A stretch of 64,000 nt of DNA from CADEFX01 sp963806735 (GTDB lineage Bacteria; Pseudomonadota; Alphaproteobacteria; Rhizobiales; Hyphomicrobiaceae). Numbering within the stretch: position 1 is the first letter of the stretch; each line of letters opens with the position of its first letter. Both the position numbers and the translations under genes were made by a program. Below, one piece after another: positions 1 through 8,956 of the stretch. The stretch covers positions 1-64,000 of the forward strand of contig CAWEBE010000061.1 in the NCBI GenBank assembly GCA_963806735.1, in the 5' to 3' direction. The notes under the pieces are model-generated. The model ran no database searches, was not told the DNA's origin, and saw only the letters and a list, made by a program, of their open reading frames with translations.

Positions 1-16
1 GCTGGCTGGAGACTTG

Positions 17-274
17 TTAAGCATTGCTGCTGTCTCCGCCGACACTTGGCTTGCGCTTGAACGGCTCCCAGCTCGCCAGCCAGTGATCGAGGTCCTTTCG
101 CAAGATCAGTGTTCGCGTGCCACGCTTGTGGGCAAGCAGCTCGCCGCGTTTGAGTGCCTCGTAAATGCTCGTGCGGCAGAGCCCCGTTAACTGAACGACC
201 TCGGTGATTGAAAACGCAAACTTGGTCGCCTGATCATTTAGAGGCGCGACAGAAGGTTGGGATTGAGGACGCAT
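17..274 (-). CDS. Excisionase/AlpA-type helix-turn-helix DNA-binding protein
   Basis: A protein of about 85 residues. Its core FSITEVVQLTGLCRTSIYEA followed by KRGELLAHKRGTRTLI reads as the MerR-like winged helix of the excisionase family (HTH_17), which binds short DNA sites in mobile elements or acts as a small regulator. I chose the ATG at 272-274, which gives the usual length; the open frame extends upstream to 379 but that part is not conserved-looking. No integrase or phage gene is visible, so it may be an orphan or the edge of an element lying left of the window. Confidence 0.8.
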   Translation of the reverse strand: MRPQSQPSVAPLNDQATKFAFSITEVVQLTGLCRTSIYEALKRGELLAHKRGTRTLILRKDLDHWLASWEPFKRKPSVGGDSSNA

Positions 275-649
275 GTACGAGCTTCTCCTTACGCATACAA
301 CTGCGTAGGAGTAGCCAATTCTCATCCACGCAATAGGGAGCCCATGTCTTTCCCGGAGTCCCGTCCCCGGTATGCACACCTATTGGAGATTTCGCTGGGC
401 CCGGACCAAATCAATTTTCAGGTTGACCATGACTTCGCAAGCCCAACGCCGACGAGGTCCGGCCGGCTCCAGTTGCTGACAATTGTTGCGATGACGTTGC
501 GACAGAGGCTGCTCAGCCGATCTGAAATTGGCTAAGTCATTGAAAAGCTTTCAAGCGTTGAAAAAGGTTGACGTGCGCCGAAAGCCTTTGAACCGTCCAA
601 ATCACCTGTTTTCACGGGAGTGCTGCAATTGGGCCAGGGGAGGCCAGCG
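275..649. other. Intergenic stretch without a convincing gene
   Basis: This region separates the divergent HTH gene and caspase-like gene, so it should hold both promoters. A short plus-strand frame at 257-535 has no recognisable domain and no good ribosome binding site. I see no clear operator or terminator. Confidence 0.5.
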
Positions 650-1807
650 ATGTTGCGTCCGATCTGCTCGCGTTTTGCCCTCTCATGCTGTGTCGTGCTT
701 GCCAGTACCCTCATTCTGGCCCAGCCAGCCGCCGCTCAAAAGCGTGTTGCGCTCGTGATCGGCAATTCGGCCTACGCGCATGCGGGGGTGCTGGCCAATC
801 CGGCCAATGATGCCCAGGCCATTGCGGCGGCGCTCCAGGATCAAGGCTTCGAGGTGTTGCTGGGGCTGGACCTCGACAAACGCGGGTTCGATGGAAAGGT
901 GCGCGACTTCTCGCGCGTGCTGAGCGAGGCGGACGCCGGCATTTTCTTTTACGCCGGGCATGCCCTGCAGGTCTTGGGCCGCAATTATCTGGTGCCGATC
1001 GACGGCGCGCTGAAAAGCGAGCGCGATCTCGATTTCGAAACCGTCGGCCTGGACTTCATTCTCAAGCAGATGGAGCTCGAGCGTGAGGGCAAGACCAACA
1101 TCGTGTTTCTCGATGCGTGTCGTGATAATCCACTGGCACGCAACTTGGCTCGCTCCATGGGTACGCGCTCGGCCGGCGTCGGACGTGGCCTCGCGCAAGT
1201 GCAGGCAGGGGTCGGCACGTTTATTGCCTATTCGACGCAGCCGGGCAACGTCGCGCTCGATGGCGAAGGGCGCAACTCGCCGTTCACGGCGGCGCTGGCC
1301 AAGACGATCAGGGAGCCGGGACGCAATCTGACGGCCGTCATGATCGATGTACGCAAGCAGGTTCTCGATGCGACCGGCGGCAAGCAGGTGCCGTGGGACC
1401 ACTCGGCGCTGACCGGTGATTTCTATTTTCACCTCGCATCCGCGCCTGGAGTGCTACCGAAACCTGGCCAGCCGGACAGCACCCAGGCCTTGCAAGAGCG
1501 CCTGCGCCAGCTTGAGGAGCAGCGCAAGGCCGACCAGCAGCAGACATTGGGCCTGATGCGACTAGAGCAGCTCAAGGAGCGCCTGCGGCAGCTCGATGAG
1601 ACGAGCCGCGCCGATCAGCAGCGGATCTTTGACACCTACCGCAAGTACGACAATGCGAAGGATCGCAGCGCGCTCCATCGCGAGATCGGCGGCATCCAAA
1701 TGGAGATGGCGCGGCGCGGCTCGCAGCAGAAGGCGCTGCGGGACGAGATCACCAAGCTCGAGGCCGAGATCGGCCCGAAGCAAGAGGCGCAGGGCGGGTC
1801 GAAGTAG
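650..1807 (+). CDS. Caspase-family (peptidase C14-like) exported protein with C-terminal coiled coil
   Basis: About 385 residues. A signal peptide (roughly residues 1-30, ending PAAAQ) is followed by a caspase-like fold beginning KRVALVIGNSAY. The likely catalytic dyad is His104 in FFYAGHALQ and Cys157 in FLDACRDNP. From about residue 285 the chain is charged and helical, with a tandem repeat (ERLRQLEEQRKADQQ then ERLRQLDETSRADQQ) that predicts a coiled coil. The ATG at 650 is preceded by a GGGGAGG ribosome binding site; an upstream start at 620 is less likely. Bacterial relatives are mostly exported and of unknown substrate. It stands alone. Confidence 0.88.
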   Translation: MLRPICSRFALSCCVVLASTLILAQPAAAQKRVALVIGNSAYAHAGVLANPANDAQAIAAALQDQGFEVLLGLDLDKRGFDGKVRDFSRVLSEADAGIFFYAGHALQVLGRNYLVPIDGALKSERDLDFETVGLDFILKQMELEREGKTNIVFLDACRDNPLARNLARSMGTRSAGVGRGLAQVQAGVGTFIAYSTQPGNVALDGEGRNSPFTAALAKTIREPGRNLTAVMIDVRKQVLDATGGKQVPWDHSALTGDFYFHLASAPGVLPKPGQPDSTQALQERLRQLEEQRKADQQQTLGLMRLEQLKERLRQLDETSRADQQRIFDTYRKYDNAKDRSALHREIGGIQMEMARRGSQQKALRDEITKLEAEIGPKQEAQGGSK

Positions 1808-1939
1808 CTGCGAATAGCGCCTGCAGCCTCCACATGCACTCACTGCTTCGTGAACGTCATCCCGTGAACTGCCTGTGCGCGGCCTCCGTAACAAGGCCCA
1901 GCTCCACAGGGGAGCGCCAACGCGTCACGGGAGACCACC

Positions 1940-2743
1940 ATGCAGCTTTCGATGTTCACTCCAAAGACCCTGACCTTGCTTGCCACCGCCTTGACCCTGG
2001 GCTCAGCAAGCTCGGCCGTTCAGGCGGCCATGCTTGCCGGCCTGCAGGACGGAAAATCCATCGTCTGGATCGATACCGATCAGAAGAAGGTCACGGGCTC
2101 GGTCAAGCTCGAGAGCGGCGCCAGCCTGATCGGCATCGACGTGCGTCCCGCTGACGGCAAGCTCTATGGCGTCACCACCGATGGTGCCATCGTTATCGTC
2201 GATGCGAAGAGCGGCAAGCTGGAGAAGAAGAGTCAGCTCTCCGAAAAACTTCCCGAAGGGGCCACCTTTTCGGTCGATTTCAATCCCGCGGCTGACCGGT
2301 TGCGGGTGTTGTCCAGCACCGGCATGAGCCTGCGCATCAACGTGGACGACGGCAAAACGACGGTCGACGGCCAGCTCAAGTATGCCGAGGCGGACGCCAA
2401 CAAGGGCAAGCAGCCGATGGTCACGGCGGCGGCTTACAGCAACAGCTTCGCCGGCACCAAGGAGACCGCGCTCTATGACGTGGACATGGCTACCGGTTCT
2501 TTCGTCAAGCAGGCGCCGCCCAATGACGGCACGTTGAACACGATCGGCATGCTGGGCATGAAGGCCAGCGGTCCGGTTGCCTTCGACATCCTGTCGGATG
2601 GCAAGGGCGCCAACGTCGGCTGGCTCCTGGCTGGCGGCAAGCTGCACACCGTCGATCTGGCGACTGGCGCCGCCAAGCCTGTCGGTGACATCGCCGGGAT
2701 GAGTGGCAACATCAGCGACATCGCCATTCTCCCCGCCATGTAA
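1940..2743 (+). CDS. DUF4394 domain-containing secreted protein
   Basis: 267 residues with a cleavable signal peptide (cut near SSAVQA). The mature part has repeated beta-strand blocks of the form LIGIDVRPADGKLYGVTTDG and FSVDFNPAADRLRVLS, typical of the DUF4394 beta-propeller-like family. The function of that family is unknown. GGGAG lies just before the ATG. A hairpin with a T-run follows the stop codon, so the gene is probably monocistronic. Confidence 0.85.
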   Translation: MQLSMFTPKTLTLLATALTLGSASSAVQAAMLAGLQDGKSIVWIDTDQKKVTGSVKLESGASLIGIDVRPADGKLYGVTTDGAIVIVDAKSGKLEKKSQLSEKLPEGATFSVDFNPAADRLRVLSSTGMSLRINVDDGKTTVDGQLKYAEADANKGKQPMVTAAAYSNSFAGTKETALYDVDMATGSFVKQAPPNDGTLNTIGMLGMKASGPVAFDILSDGKGANVGWLLAGGKLHTVDLATGAAKPVGDIAGMSGNISDIAILPAM

Positions 2744-2747
2744 CTCG

Positions 2748-2785
2748 AAGGGCGGCGGTTCGTTGGTGTCAGCCGCCGCCCTTTT
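2748..2785 (+). terminator. Rho-independent terminator after the DUF4394 gene
   Basis: The stem AAGGGCGGCGG (2748-2758) pairs with CCGCCGCCCTT (from 2773), separated by a 14-base loop and followed by TTTT. It begins five bases after the stop codon. Confidence 0.8.
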
Positions 2786-2889
2786 CCGCGCGCGTTCGAG
2801 ACTCCAGGCCTGGCTACTCGCGTCGCAGATGGGGCCTCGCCGAGGCTTGGGTCCGTGTGGACTCTTCCCAGCCAAGAAAGCTCTAAAAC

Positions 2890-3330
2890 ATGCTATCGCC
2901 CACCAGCGAACGCCGGCTCTTGCAGTCGGCCGTGTCGGTGCTCGCGCTCGTTCCAATCGTTGCGGGCCTACTCGGCCTCGCCAAAGGCATCCAGGTGTTC
3001 GACGCGCATGCGGCGGTGTCGCGCAGCGGCGACAGCCACATTCGCTATCTGTCGGGCCTGATGCTGGCGACAGGGCTCGGCTATTGGAGCACGGTGCCCG
3101 CTATCGAAGCCCAACGGACGCGGTTTCGGCTCCTGACGGCTCTCGTGGTCACCGGCGGTTTCGGCCGCCTCTACGCCGTAACGCTGTTCGGCCTGCCGGC
3201 TTCGAGCATGGTCGTGGGCCTCGTTATGGAGCTGGTGGTTGCGCCGGGCCTGGCACTGTGGCGCGAGCGCATCGAGCAGCGTTGTGCAGCCTTGGCGCAA
3301 AGCAGCGCTCCAGTCTTGAGCAGTCGATGA
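2890..3330 (+). CDS. DUF4345 family membrane protein
   Basis: 146 residues with about four hydrophobic segments (near residues 12-32, 52-72, 83-103 and 108-125). The pattern RYLSGLMLATGLGYWSTVP and GGFGRLYAVTLFG matches the DUF4345 family of small membrane proteins of unknown function. The ribosome binding site before 2890 is weak, so the start is tentative. It precedes a small secreted protein on the same strand. Confidence 0.75.
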   Translation: MLSPTSERRLLQSAVSVLALVPIVAGLLGLAKGIQVFDAHAAVSRSGDSHIRYLSGLMLATGLGYWSTVPAIEAQRTRFRLLTALVVTGGFGRLYAVTLFGLPASSMVVGLVMELVVAPGLALWRERIEQRCAALAQSSAPVLSSR

Positions 3331-3397
3331 TCCAGTCGCGCGCCTCGGGCGTATTTGTCCGTGAGAAGCTCTTCGCGCGATAAACGAGAGGTCCCAA

Positions 3398-3763
3398 ATG
3401 CGCACGCGTGTCGCAGGTTGTCTTGGCTGCTTGATGCTCATTGCATCCGGTGCGGCCGCGCAGGAGAATTTTGAAAGCTGGCCGCTGCTGCGCAGCACGT
3501 TTCCTTCCACCGGTGGTGGCGGCATCACGATCAAGGGATACGATCCGGTCGTCACGGACGGCAAATGCCTGACCACCTTCATGGCGGTGGAGGCTGGTCC
3601 CGAGCCGAAGGTCTATCCCAACTACATCGAGTTCGATGCTGTGCCGGCTCTGGGAGGAACACTCTGCCAGAACGGCAAATGGCGTGCTTTCGACGGCAGC
3701 GCATCAGGCACGACGCCGTACCGGCTGTTCTTCAAGGATGGCGTGTTTCGCGGCTCGCCCTGA
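3398..3763 (+). CDS. Small secreted hypothetical protein
   Basis: 121 residues. A signal peptide (cleavage near GAAAQ) precedes a mature domain of about 100 residues with two cysteines (DGKCLTT and TLCQNGKW) that could form a disulfide. GAGAGG precedes the ATG. I do not recognise the family. Confidence 0.7.
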   Translation: MRTRVAGCLGCLMLIASGAAAQENFESWPLLRSTFPSTGGGGITIKGYDPVVTDGKCLTTFMAVEAGPEPKVYPNYIEFDAVPALGGTLCQNGKWRAFDGSASGTTPYRLFFKDGVFRGSP

Positions 3764-3780
3764 GTGGAAGGTGTCGGTGG

Positions 3781-4338
3781 CTACCGCGCTACATCAGCAA
3801 AGGGATCGGGCGTTCCGGCGTCTGGCACCATCTTGAACGCCTTCATGGACATCGCGATGAGGCCGTAGTAGCCGAGCACGGCGACGACATCGAGCACGCC
3901 GCGTGTACCCAGAACATCAGTGACCCGTTTGTAGCTTGCGTCGGACAGCTCGCGATTTTTTAGCAGCTCCTGCGCCAGCTCGTAGACGGCAACCTCGTCA
4001 CTCTGCTTGAACTTGGCAGGCTTACCTGTACGCAAGGCTTCAAGGGCGTCGGCATCGACGCCCAGGCTGCGCGCGATCGGCGCGTGATCGATCCATTCGC
4101 CCGCCGCCTTCCAATGTGATGCCGTAATCAGGATGCAAAGCTCGGAGAGGCGTGGCGGCAGACTTGATTGGAAGCGAGCATACAAGCCCAGCTTCTCGCC
4201 ACGGCTCAACAGCTCGGGACTGTGCAGCCAAATGAAGAAGGGCCCATGCATCTTGCGACGCGGGCCTGCCACCACTTCATCCCATACGGCTCTCTGCTCC
4301 GGCGACAGCTGTTCGTAGCTGAGTTTTGGCAAGCGCAT
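3781..4338 (-). CDS. Carboxymuconolactone decarboxylase (AhpD-like) family protein
   Basis: About 185 residues, all helical, with the CMD-like core SELCILITASHWKAAGEWIDH. The CxxC redox pair of true AhpD is absent, so a peroxidase-coupling role is unlikely; a lactone or aromatic-acid decarboxylase-like role is possible. The ATG at 4336-4338 has AAAGGA eight bases upstream; starts at 4347 or 4371 are alternatives. It converges on the small secreted gene to its left. Confidence 0.75.
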   Translation of the reverse strand: MRLPKLSYEQLSPEQRAVWDEVVAGPRRKMHGPFFIWLHSPELLSRGEKLGLYARFQSSLPPRLSELCILITASHWKAAGEWIDHAPIARSLGVDADALEALRTGKPAKFKQSDEVAVYELAQELLKNRELSDASYKRVTDVLGTRGVLDVVAVLGYYGLIAMSMKAFKMVPDAGTPDPFADVAR

Positions 4339-4513
4339 GCGCGGCATCCTTTGTGAGCGTTTCCTCACCATTATGGCGCGATAATTCGAAGCAGCGAAAG
4401 AGACTGAATGCTTGAGGATCGGCGTACGCTCGGCGCCGATGAGGCGCCCCGCTCGATTCTGCTCGATCTTTAGGGCATCCTCAATGTCTCAGATGAGATC
4501 GAAGGAGTGAGAC

Positions 4514-5785
4514 ATGCGGCGCGCGGTGGTTCTCGTTCTCGATGGCTTGCGGCGCGACATGCTGACCGAGGCGCTGACGCCCAATCTTGTGGCGCACGCA
4601 CGCCAATCCGAGACTTTCGCGGCGCACCGCTCGGTGTTTCCCTCCGCCACGCGCGTGGTCTCGTCGAGTTTCGCGACCGGCTGCTATCCAGCAAAGCATG
4701 AGCTGCAAGGAAACAGCCTTGTGCTGATTGAGGACGGCCGTCTCGTTGCTCACGACGCCGGCCATCCAGACTTCCTGCAGCATAAGCGGCGCGTCACGGG
4801 GCGCTCGCTCGCCGTTCCGACCCTGGCGGAGCGCCTGAAGGCGCAAGGCGGCGCCATCATACTCTCCAACGTGTCGCCGGGCGCGGCCTACGCTCACGAT
4901 CCGGATGGGCATGGCTTCGTCTATCACCGTGCCGGCTCCTTCGGGCCCGGGCGGCGCAAGCTGGAGAAGCCGGACGCCGTGGATGTAACACTCGATGCCG
5001 CCGGCGATCGCGCGCTCGCTGAGCGCTTCGTAACCGATGTGTTGTTTGAGCGCCGTCCGGCGCTGGCGCTGCTGTGGCTGGCGGAGCCGGACGCCAGCTC
5101 GCATGCGCATCCATTGGGATCGCCAGCCCATCTCGATGCCTTGCAGCAGGCGGATCTCACCGCTCGGCTCGTCATGGATGCAGTAGCGAAGCTGCGCAGT
5201 CAGGGCGATAACGTGCTGTTCATCGTCTGCTCCGATCACGGCCACCAGACCGTGTGCGGTGTTATCGACATCGAGGCCGAGCTAATCGCTGCTGGCGTGA
5301 AGGAAAGCACAGGCTCCGGCGATATCGTCTTGGTCTCCAACGGCACGTCCGCGCTCGTTTATGTGCACGAAAGTGCGGCTGCCAAGATTGCCCTGCTCGG
5401 CGAATTCTTGACCGCGCAGCCCTGGGCCGGGCGTGTCATTGGCGCCGACGGTTTTGCCGAGATCGGTCAGGCGCCGCGCCACGGTTTGGCCTTTGCCGTG
5501 GGTATGGCCTCGATCGAGGCGCCGAATGCGTTCGGTATTCCAGGCCAGAGCTATGAGGCCAAGCCTGCACCCGGCAAGGCCGGGCATCTTGGATGCGGCC
5601 AGCACGGCGGCCTCGCCCGCTTCGAACAGGCGCCGTTTCTGCTGATCCAAGGCGAAGGCTTTCGCGCCGGTGCCGAGCGCAACGAAACCACTTCGGCAGT
5701 CGATCATGCGCCCACCATTCTCACGCACCTTCGCCTGTCGGCCGATGGCATGGATGGCCACCCGCTGCAATCGGCTAAGGCTTAG
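4514..5785 (+). CDS. Alkaline phosphatase-superfamily protein (nucleotide pyrophosphatase/phosphodiesterase type)
   Basis: 423 residues. The N-terminus VVLVLDGLRRDML supplies the first metal-binding Asp. The VFPSATRVVSSSFATGCYP segment holds the probable nucleophile region, and WLAEPDASSHAH, CSDHGHQTV and AVDHAPTI provide the remaining metal ligands expected in phosphodiesterases of this superfamily. No signal peptide is seen, so it is probably cytoplasmic. GGAG stands before the ATG. Substrate unknown. It converges with the MFS gene. Confidence 0.85.
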   Translation: MRRAVVLVLDGLRRDMLTEALTPNLVAHARQSETFAAHRSVFPSATRVVSSSFATGCYPAKHELQGNSLVLIEDGRLVAHDAGHPDFLQHKRRVTGRSLAVPTLAERLKAQGGAIILSNVSPGAAYAHDPDGHGFVYHRAGSFGPGRRKLEKPDAVDVTLDAAGDRALAERFVTDVLFERRPALALLWLAEPDASSHAHPLGSPAHLDALQQADLTARLVMDAVAKLRSQGDNVLFIVCSDHGHQTVCGVIDIEAELIAAGVKESTGSGDIVLVSNGTSALVYVHESAAAKIALLGEFLTAQPWAGRVIGADGFAEIGQAPRHGLAFAVGMASIEAPNAFGIPGQSYEAKPAPGKAGHLGCGQHGGLARFEQAPFLLIQGEGFRAGAERNETTSAVDHAPTILTHLRLSADGMDGHPLQSAKA

Positions 5786-5795
5786 CTGGCGAAGC

Positions 5796-7079
5796 TTACG
5801 ACTGCTTGCTTGCCGATGCGCTGGTAGCGGGTGCTTCCTCGATGCGCTCATGCCTGAGGCTGGGCACGATCCAGAACATCGCGAGGCCCATGATCGACCC
5901 GAGCACGCCCAGCAGGAACGACGCGTAGTAGGCTCCAGTCACCCCATGCAGCCAGCCGGATAGGAGCGAGCCGATGCCGGCGCCGAGGCCCATGCCAAGC
6001 GACATGGCGCCGAAGATGCTGCCTACCGCGCCGCCCGGGAACAGTACGGTGATGAAGGCCAGGATGATGGGGCCGCGCGCGCCCTGCATCAGACCGAAGA
6101 ACAGCACGAAGCCATAGACCAGCAGCAGCGTGGGAAATACCGCCACCAGGATCAGCGACGACGTGCCGATGATCGACAGGACGTAGGAAAGTGAAACCGC
6201 TTGTCGGCGGCCGATGCGGTCGGAAAGCCAGCCGATGCCGATGATGCCGATGACCGAGAGCGCGCCGGTCATGCCGAAGGCGCTGGCAGCCATCAGCGGA
6301 TCGAAGCCCTGCTCGATCAGGTAGGCCACCGACTGCGGCAGCACGCTGTAGGCGGCAACCGAGGTCCAGAAGTAGGCGGCGGCCAGCCCCCAGAACGCGC
6401 CGGTACGTACCGCATTCGACACGCGCCACGGACCCTGCGCCAGTGCAGCCGACGCACGCCGCTTGGCCTGCCATTGTGCCGAACCGGCCGTGAAGCGACC
6501 GAGCGGGAGCAGCGCGATGAACGGAATGACAAGCAGAACGCCGCCGCCGATGATTCTGTGCGTCGTGCGCCAGCCGTAGTGCTCGAGCAGAAGCTGCGTC
6601 AGTGGCGGTAGCAACAGCATGCCGGCGCCGACGGCCGCATACGGCAGCGCCATGATCGAGCCGATGCGCTCGGTGAACCAGCGCGACAGCAGGCTCGAAG
6701 CGATCACCATGCCGAGTGCGGCGGAGCCAAGGCCGCCCATCAGGCCGACGCAGGTGTAGTAGTGCCATGGTGCCGTCGCCGAGCCGGCCAGGGCGTAGCC
6801 GATGCCGAGCACGCTTAGCCCAAAGCCATAAGTGACGCGCGCGCCCAGTCTGTCGATGAGCTGGCCGGTGAAGGGCGCCGAGCAGCCGTAGGCGATGGCG
6901 AAGATGGAATAGGTCGCGGTCATCTCCGCGCGCGAGGCGCTCAAGCCGCGCTCGACCGGCAGCAGGAAAACGGCGAACGTCTCGGTGACGCCGCGGCCGA
7001 TGGTGTTCATCAGGAAGGCGAGGAGAAGCAGCAAGAGCAGAAAGCCCCGGCTCGCGGCGGGGGCTGTAGTCTCGCTCAT
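5796..7079 (-). CDS. Major facilitator superfamily transporter
   Basis: 427 residues with 12 predicted membrane segments. A typical MFS loop-2 motif GQLIDRLGAR lies between helices 2 and 3, and GWLSDRIGRRQ is its second-half counterpart. The general look is of the monocarboxylate/oxalate-formate antiporter branch. Substrate cannot be read from sequence. A small secreted protein gene lies just upstream on the same strand. Confidence 0.88.
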   Translation of the reverse strand: MSETTAPAASRGFLLLLLLLAFLMNTIGRGVTETFAVFLLPVERGLSASRAEMTATYSIFAIAYGCSAPFTGQLIDRLGARVTYGFGLSVLGIGYALAGSATAPWHYYTCVGLMGGLGSAALGMVIASSLLSRWFTERIGSIMALPYAAVGAGMLLLPPLTQLLLEHYGWRTTHRIIGGGVLLVIPFIALLPLGRFTAGSAQWQAKRRASAALAQGPWRVSNAVRTGAFWGLAAAYFWTSVAAYSVLPQSVAYLIEQGFDPLMAASAFGMTGALSVIGIIGIGWLSDRIGRRQAVSLSYVLSIIGTSSLILVAVFPTLLLVYGFVLFFGLMQGARGPIILAFITVLFPGGAVGSIFGAMSLGMGLGAGIGSLLSGWLHGVTGAYYASFLLGVLGSIMGLAMFWIVPSLRHERIEEAPATSASASKQS

Positions 7080-7116
7080 GCGGCTTTCTCGCGCCGGCGG
7101 GATAGACGCATCCTCA

Positions 7117-7554
7117 TTAGCGGCGCTTCAACGTGCCGTAAGCCACGAGTGTCTGGTTCTTGTGGCTACCGACCCAGCCCCACGATAGCTGCTCGCCGGC
7201 GGGCGCAACGGTGATGCTGCCGTCGATACAGCTTCCGCCCTTGTCGAGACGGCCGCGTGTGATGGTCTCGAGGAAAAATGTGTAGCCGCCGGCCGAGCCG
7301 ACGCGCGTCAACTGTCCGCCGCAGGCGAGATCGGGATAGTCCGTGTCGCCACCCTTGTCGTGAATGGTCATGGCGAGCGCATAGCCCTTCGACCGCCCGA
7401 CCTGCGTCACCACGCCGGTCCAGGTGCCGGCCGCGCTTGCTTTCGCTTGCGGCGCAATCTTCTGCTGAACGGGAGGCTTCTGTTGTGCCGTGGCCGGCAC
7501 AAGAGTGAACCCGAGCGCCATCAGCGCCAGCAACGAAAGGAGTATTCTGAGCAT
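7117..7554 (-). CDS. Secreted hypothetical protein
   Basis: About 145 residues beginning MLRILLSLLALMALGFTLVP, a clear signal peptide cut near ATAQQ. The mature part (GTWTGVVTQVGRSKGYALAM, then LACGGQLTRVGSAGGY) looks like a small beta-barrel domain with two cysteines. The ATG at 7552-7554 gives the signal peptide directly at the N-terminus. No family recognised. Confidence 0.7.
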   Translation of the reverse strand: MLRILLSLLALMALGFTLVPATAQQKPPVQQKIAPQAKASAAGTWTGVVTQVGRSKGYALAMTIHDKGGDTDYPDLACGGQLTRVGSAGGYTFFLETITRGRLDKGGSCIDGSITVAPAGEQLSWGWVGSHKNQTLVAYGTLKRR

Positions 7555-7602
7555 TGTTTCCCCCTCTCGCGGCAAGTGGCCGCGCGTCGTGGTTGTGCGC
7601 GC

Positions 7603-8811
7603 TTAGGCGCCAGTCTTGCGATGCGTCTCTGCAAGATACCCCATCGCCGCTGCCACGCCGCCCGGCTTATGCGGGACGGCCGAAAGGCCCAATCCCATCT
7701 CTACGCCCGCCAGCGCACCGATAATGGTAAGGTCGTTGGTGTCGCCGAGGTGGCCGATGCGGAACACCTTGCCCGCCACCTTGGTGAGCCCCGTGCCGAG
7801 CGACAGATCGAAGGCGTCGAGCGTGACCTTGCGGAAATGGTCTGCGCTATGGCCCTCCGGCATCAGCACGGCGGTGAGCACGGGCGAGTAGTGCTTCGCG
7901 TCCTTGCACAAGTTCTCCAAACCCCACGCGGCAACCGCGCGTCGCGTCGCCTCGGCGTGGCGCTCGTGCCGCGCGAACACGTTGTCCAGGCCTTCCTCGT
8001 GCAGCATGTCCACGGCTTCTGCCAGGCCATAGAGCAGGTTCGTTGCGGGCGTGTAAGGGAAAAAGCCGTTCTTGTTGTTGGCAATCATTTCCTCCCACGA
8101 CCAAAACAGCTTGCGGCCTTGCGCAGCCTTGGATGCCGCAAGCGCCTTGTCGGAGATGGCGTTGAACGAGAGACCCGGCGGCAGCATCAGCCCCTTCTGC
8201 GAGCCGCCCACCGTGATATCGACGTTCCACTCGTCGTGGCGATAATCGACCGAGCCGAGCGAGGATATGGTGTCGACCATCAGCAGTGCCGGGTGCGTGG
8301 CCGCGTCGATGGCGCGGCGCACCTCGTCGATGCGCGAGGTAGCCCCCGTGGAGGTTTCGTTATGCACCACGCACACCGCTTTGATGGCGTGGGCCTTGTC
8401 CTCGCGCAGTCGCGCCTCGATTGCTGCAGCGTCCGCACCCGAGCGCCAGTCCGAGGCAATGAACTCCGCCTCTAGCCCGAGCTTCTGTGCCATGTTTTTC
8501 CACAGCGTGGCGAAATGGCCGGTCTCGTACATGAGGACCTTGTCGCCGGGTGAGAGCGCATTGCTGAGGGCCGCCTCCCACGCTCCGGTGCCCGAGGCCG
8601 GATAGATGATGACCGGTCCCTTGGTCTTGAAAATGGTCTTGATGCCTTCCAGCACGCGATGGCCGAGCTTCTGGAATTCTGGCCCGCGATGGTCGATGAC
8701 CGGCATGTCCATGGCGCGCAGGATGCGGTCCGGCACCGGCGTTGGCCCGGGGATCTGCAGAAAATGACGCCCTGCGCGGCGGCGAGGACGGTTGGTGGTC
8801 GGGGACGACAT
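7603..8811 (-). CDS. Class V PLP-dependent aminotransferase (serine/alanine-glyoxylate type)
   Basis: About 402 residues. IPGPTPVPDRILRAM near the N-terminus and GGSQKGLMLPPGLSF, which carries the PLP lysine, are hallmarks of the serine- or alanine-glyoxylate aminotransferases. These move an amino group to glyoxylate or a related 2-oxo acid in the cytoplasm. The ATG at 8809-8811 follows AGGAGG, so the longer frame to 8874 is rejected. It is divergent from a FAD/Fe-S dehydrogenase with only about 145 bases between starts, suggesting a shared control region. Confidence 0.88.
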   Translation of the reverse strand: MSSPTTNRPRRRAGRHFLQIPGPTPVPDRILRAMDMPVIDHRGPEFQKLGHRVLEGIKTIFKTKGPVIIYPASGTGAWEAALSNALSPGDKVLMYETGHFATLWKNMAQKLGLEAEFIASDWRSGADAAAIEARLREDKAHAIKAVCVVHNETSTGATSRIDEVRRAIDAATHPALLMVDTISSLGSVDYRHDEWNVDITVGGSQKGLMLPPGLSFNAISDKALAASKAAQGRKLFWSWEEMIANNKNGFFPYTPATNLLYGLAEAVDMLHEEGLDNVFARHERHAEATRRAVAAWGLENLCKDAKHYSPVLTAVLMPEGHSADHFRKVTLDAFDLSLGTGLTKVAGKVFRIGHLGDTNDLTIIGALAGVEMGLGLSAVPHKPGGVAAAMGYLAETHRKTGA

Positions 8812-8956
8812 CGGATCTTCCTCCTGCCGCGTGCCTTCTACGAGAACCTTGCGGTGCAACCGCTTCTGGGACATTCAGAACGTCGAACACGGACACGCCG
8901 TCAAGCCCGATTCTCTTGGGATCTCCCGAATAGTCAGCCGTAGAGGACTTCTTCCT

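Noticed and set aside
17..274. Left edge as a prophage or genomic island
   Set aside because: Only one excisionase-like gene is visible; no integrase, attachment repeat or tRNA gene is within the window.
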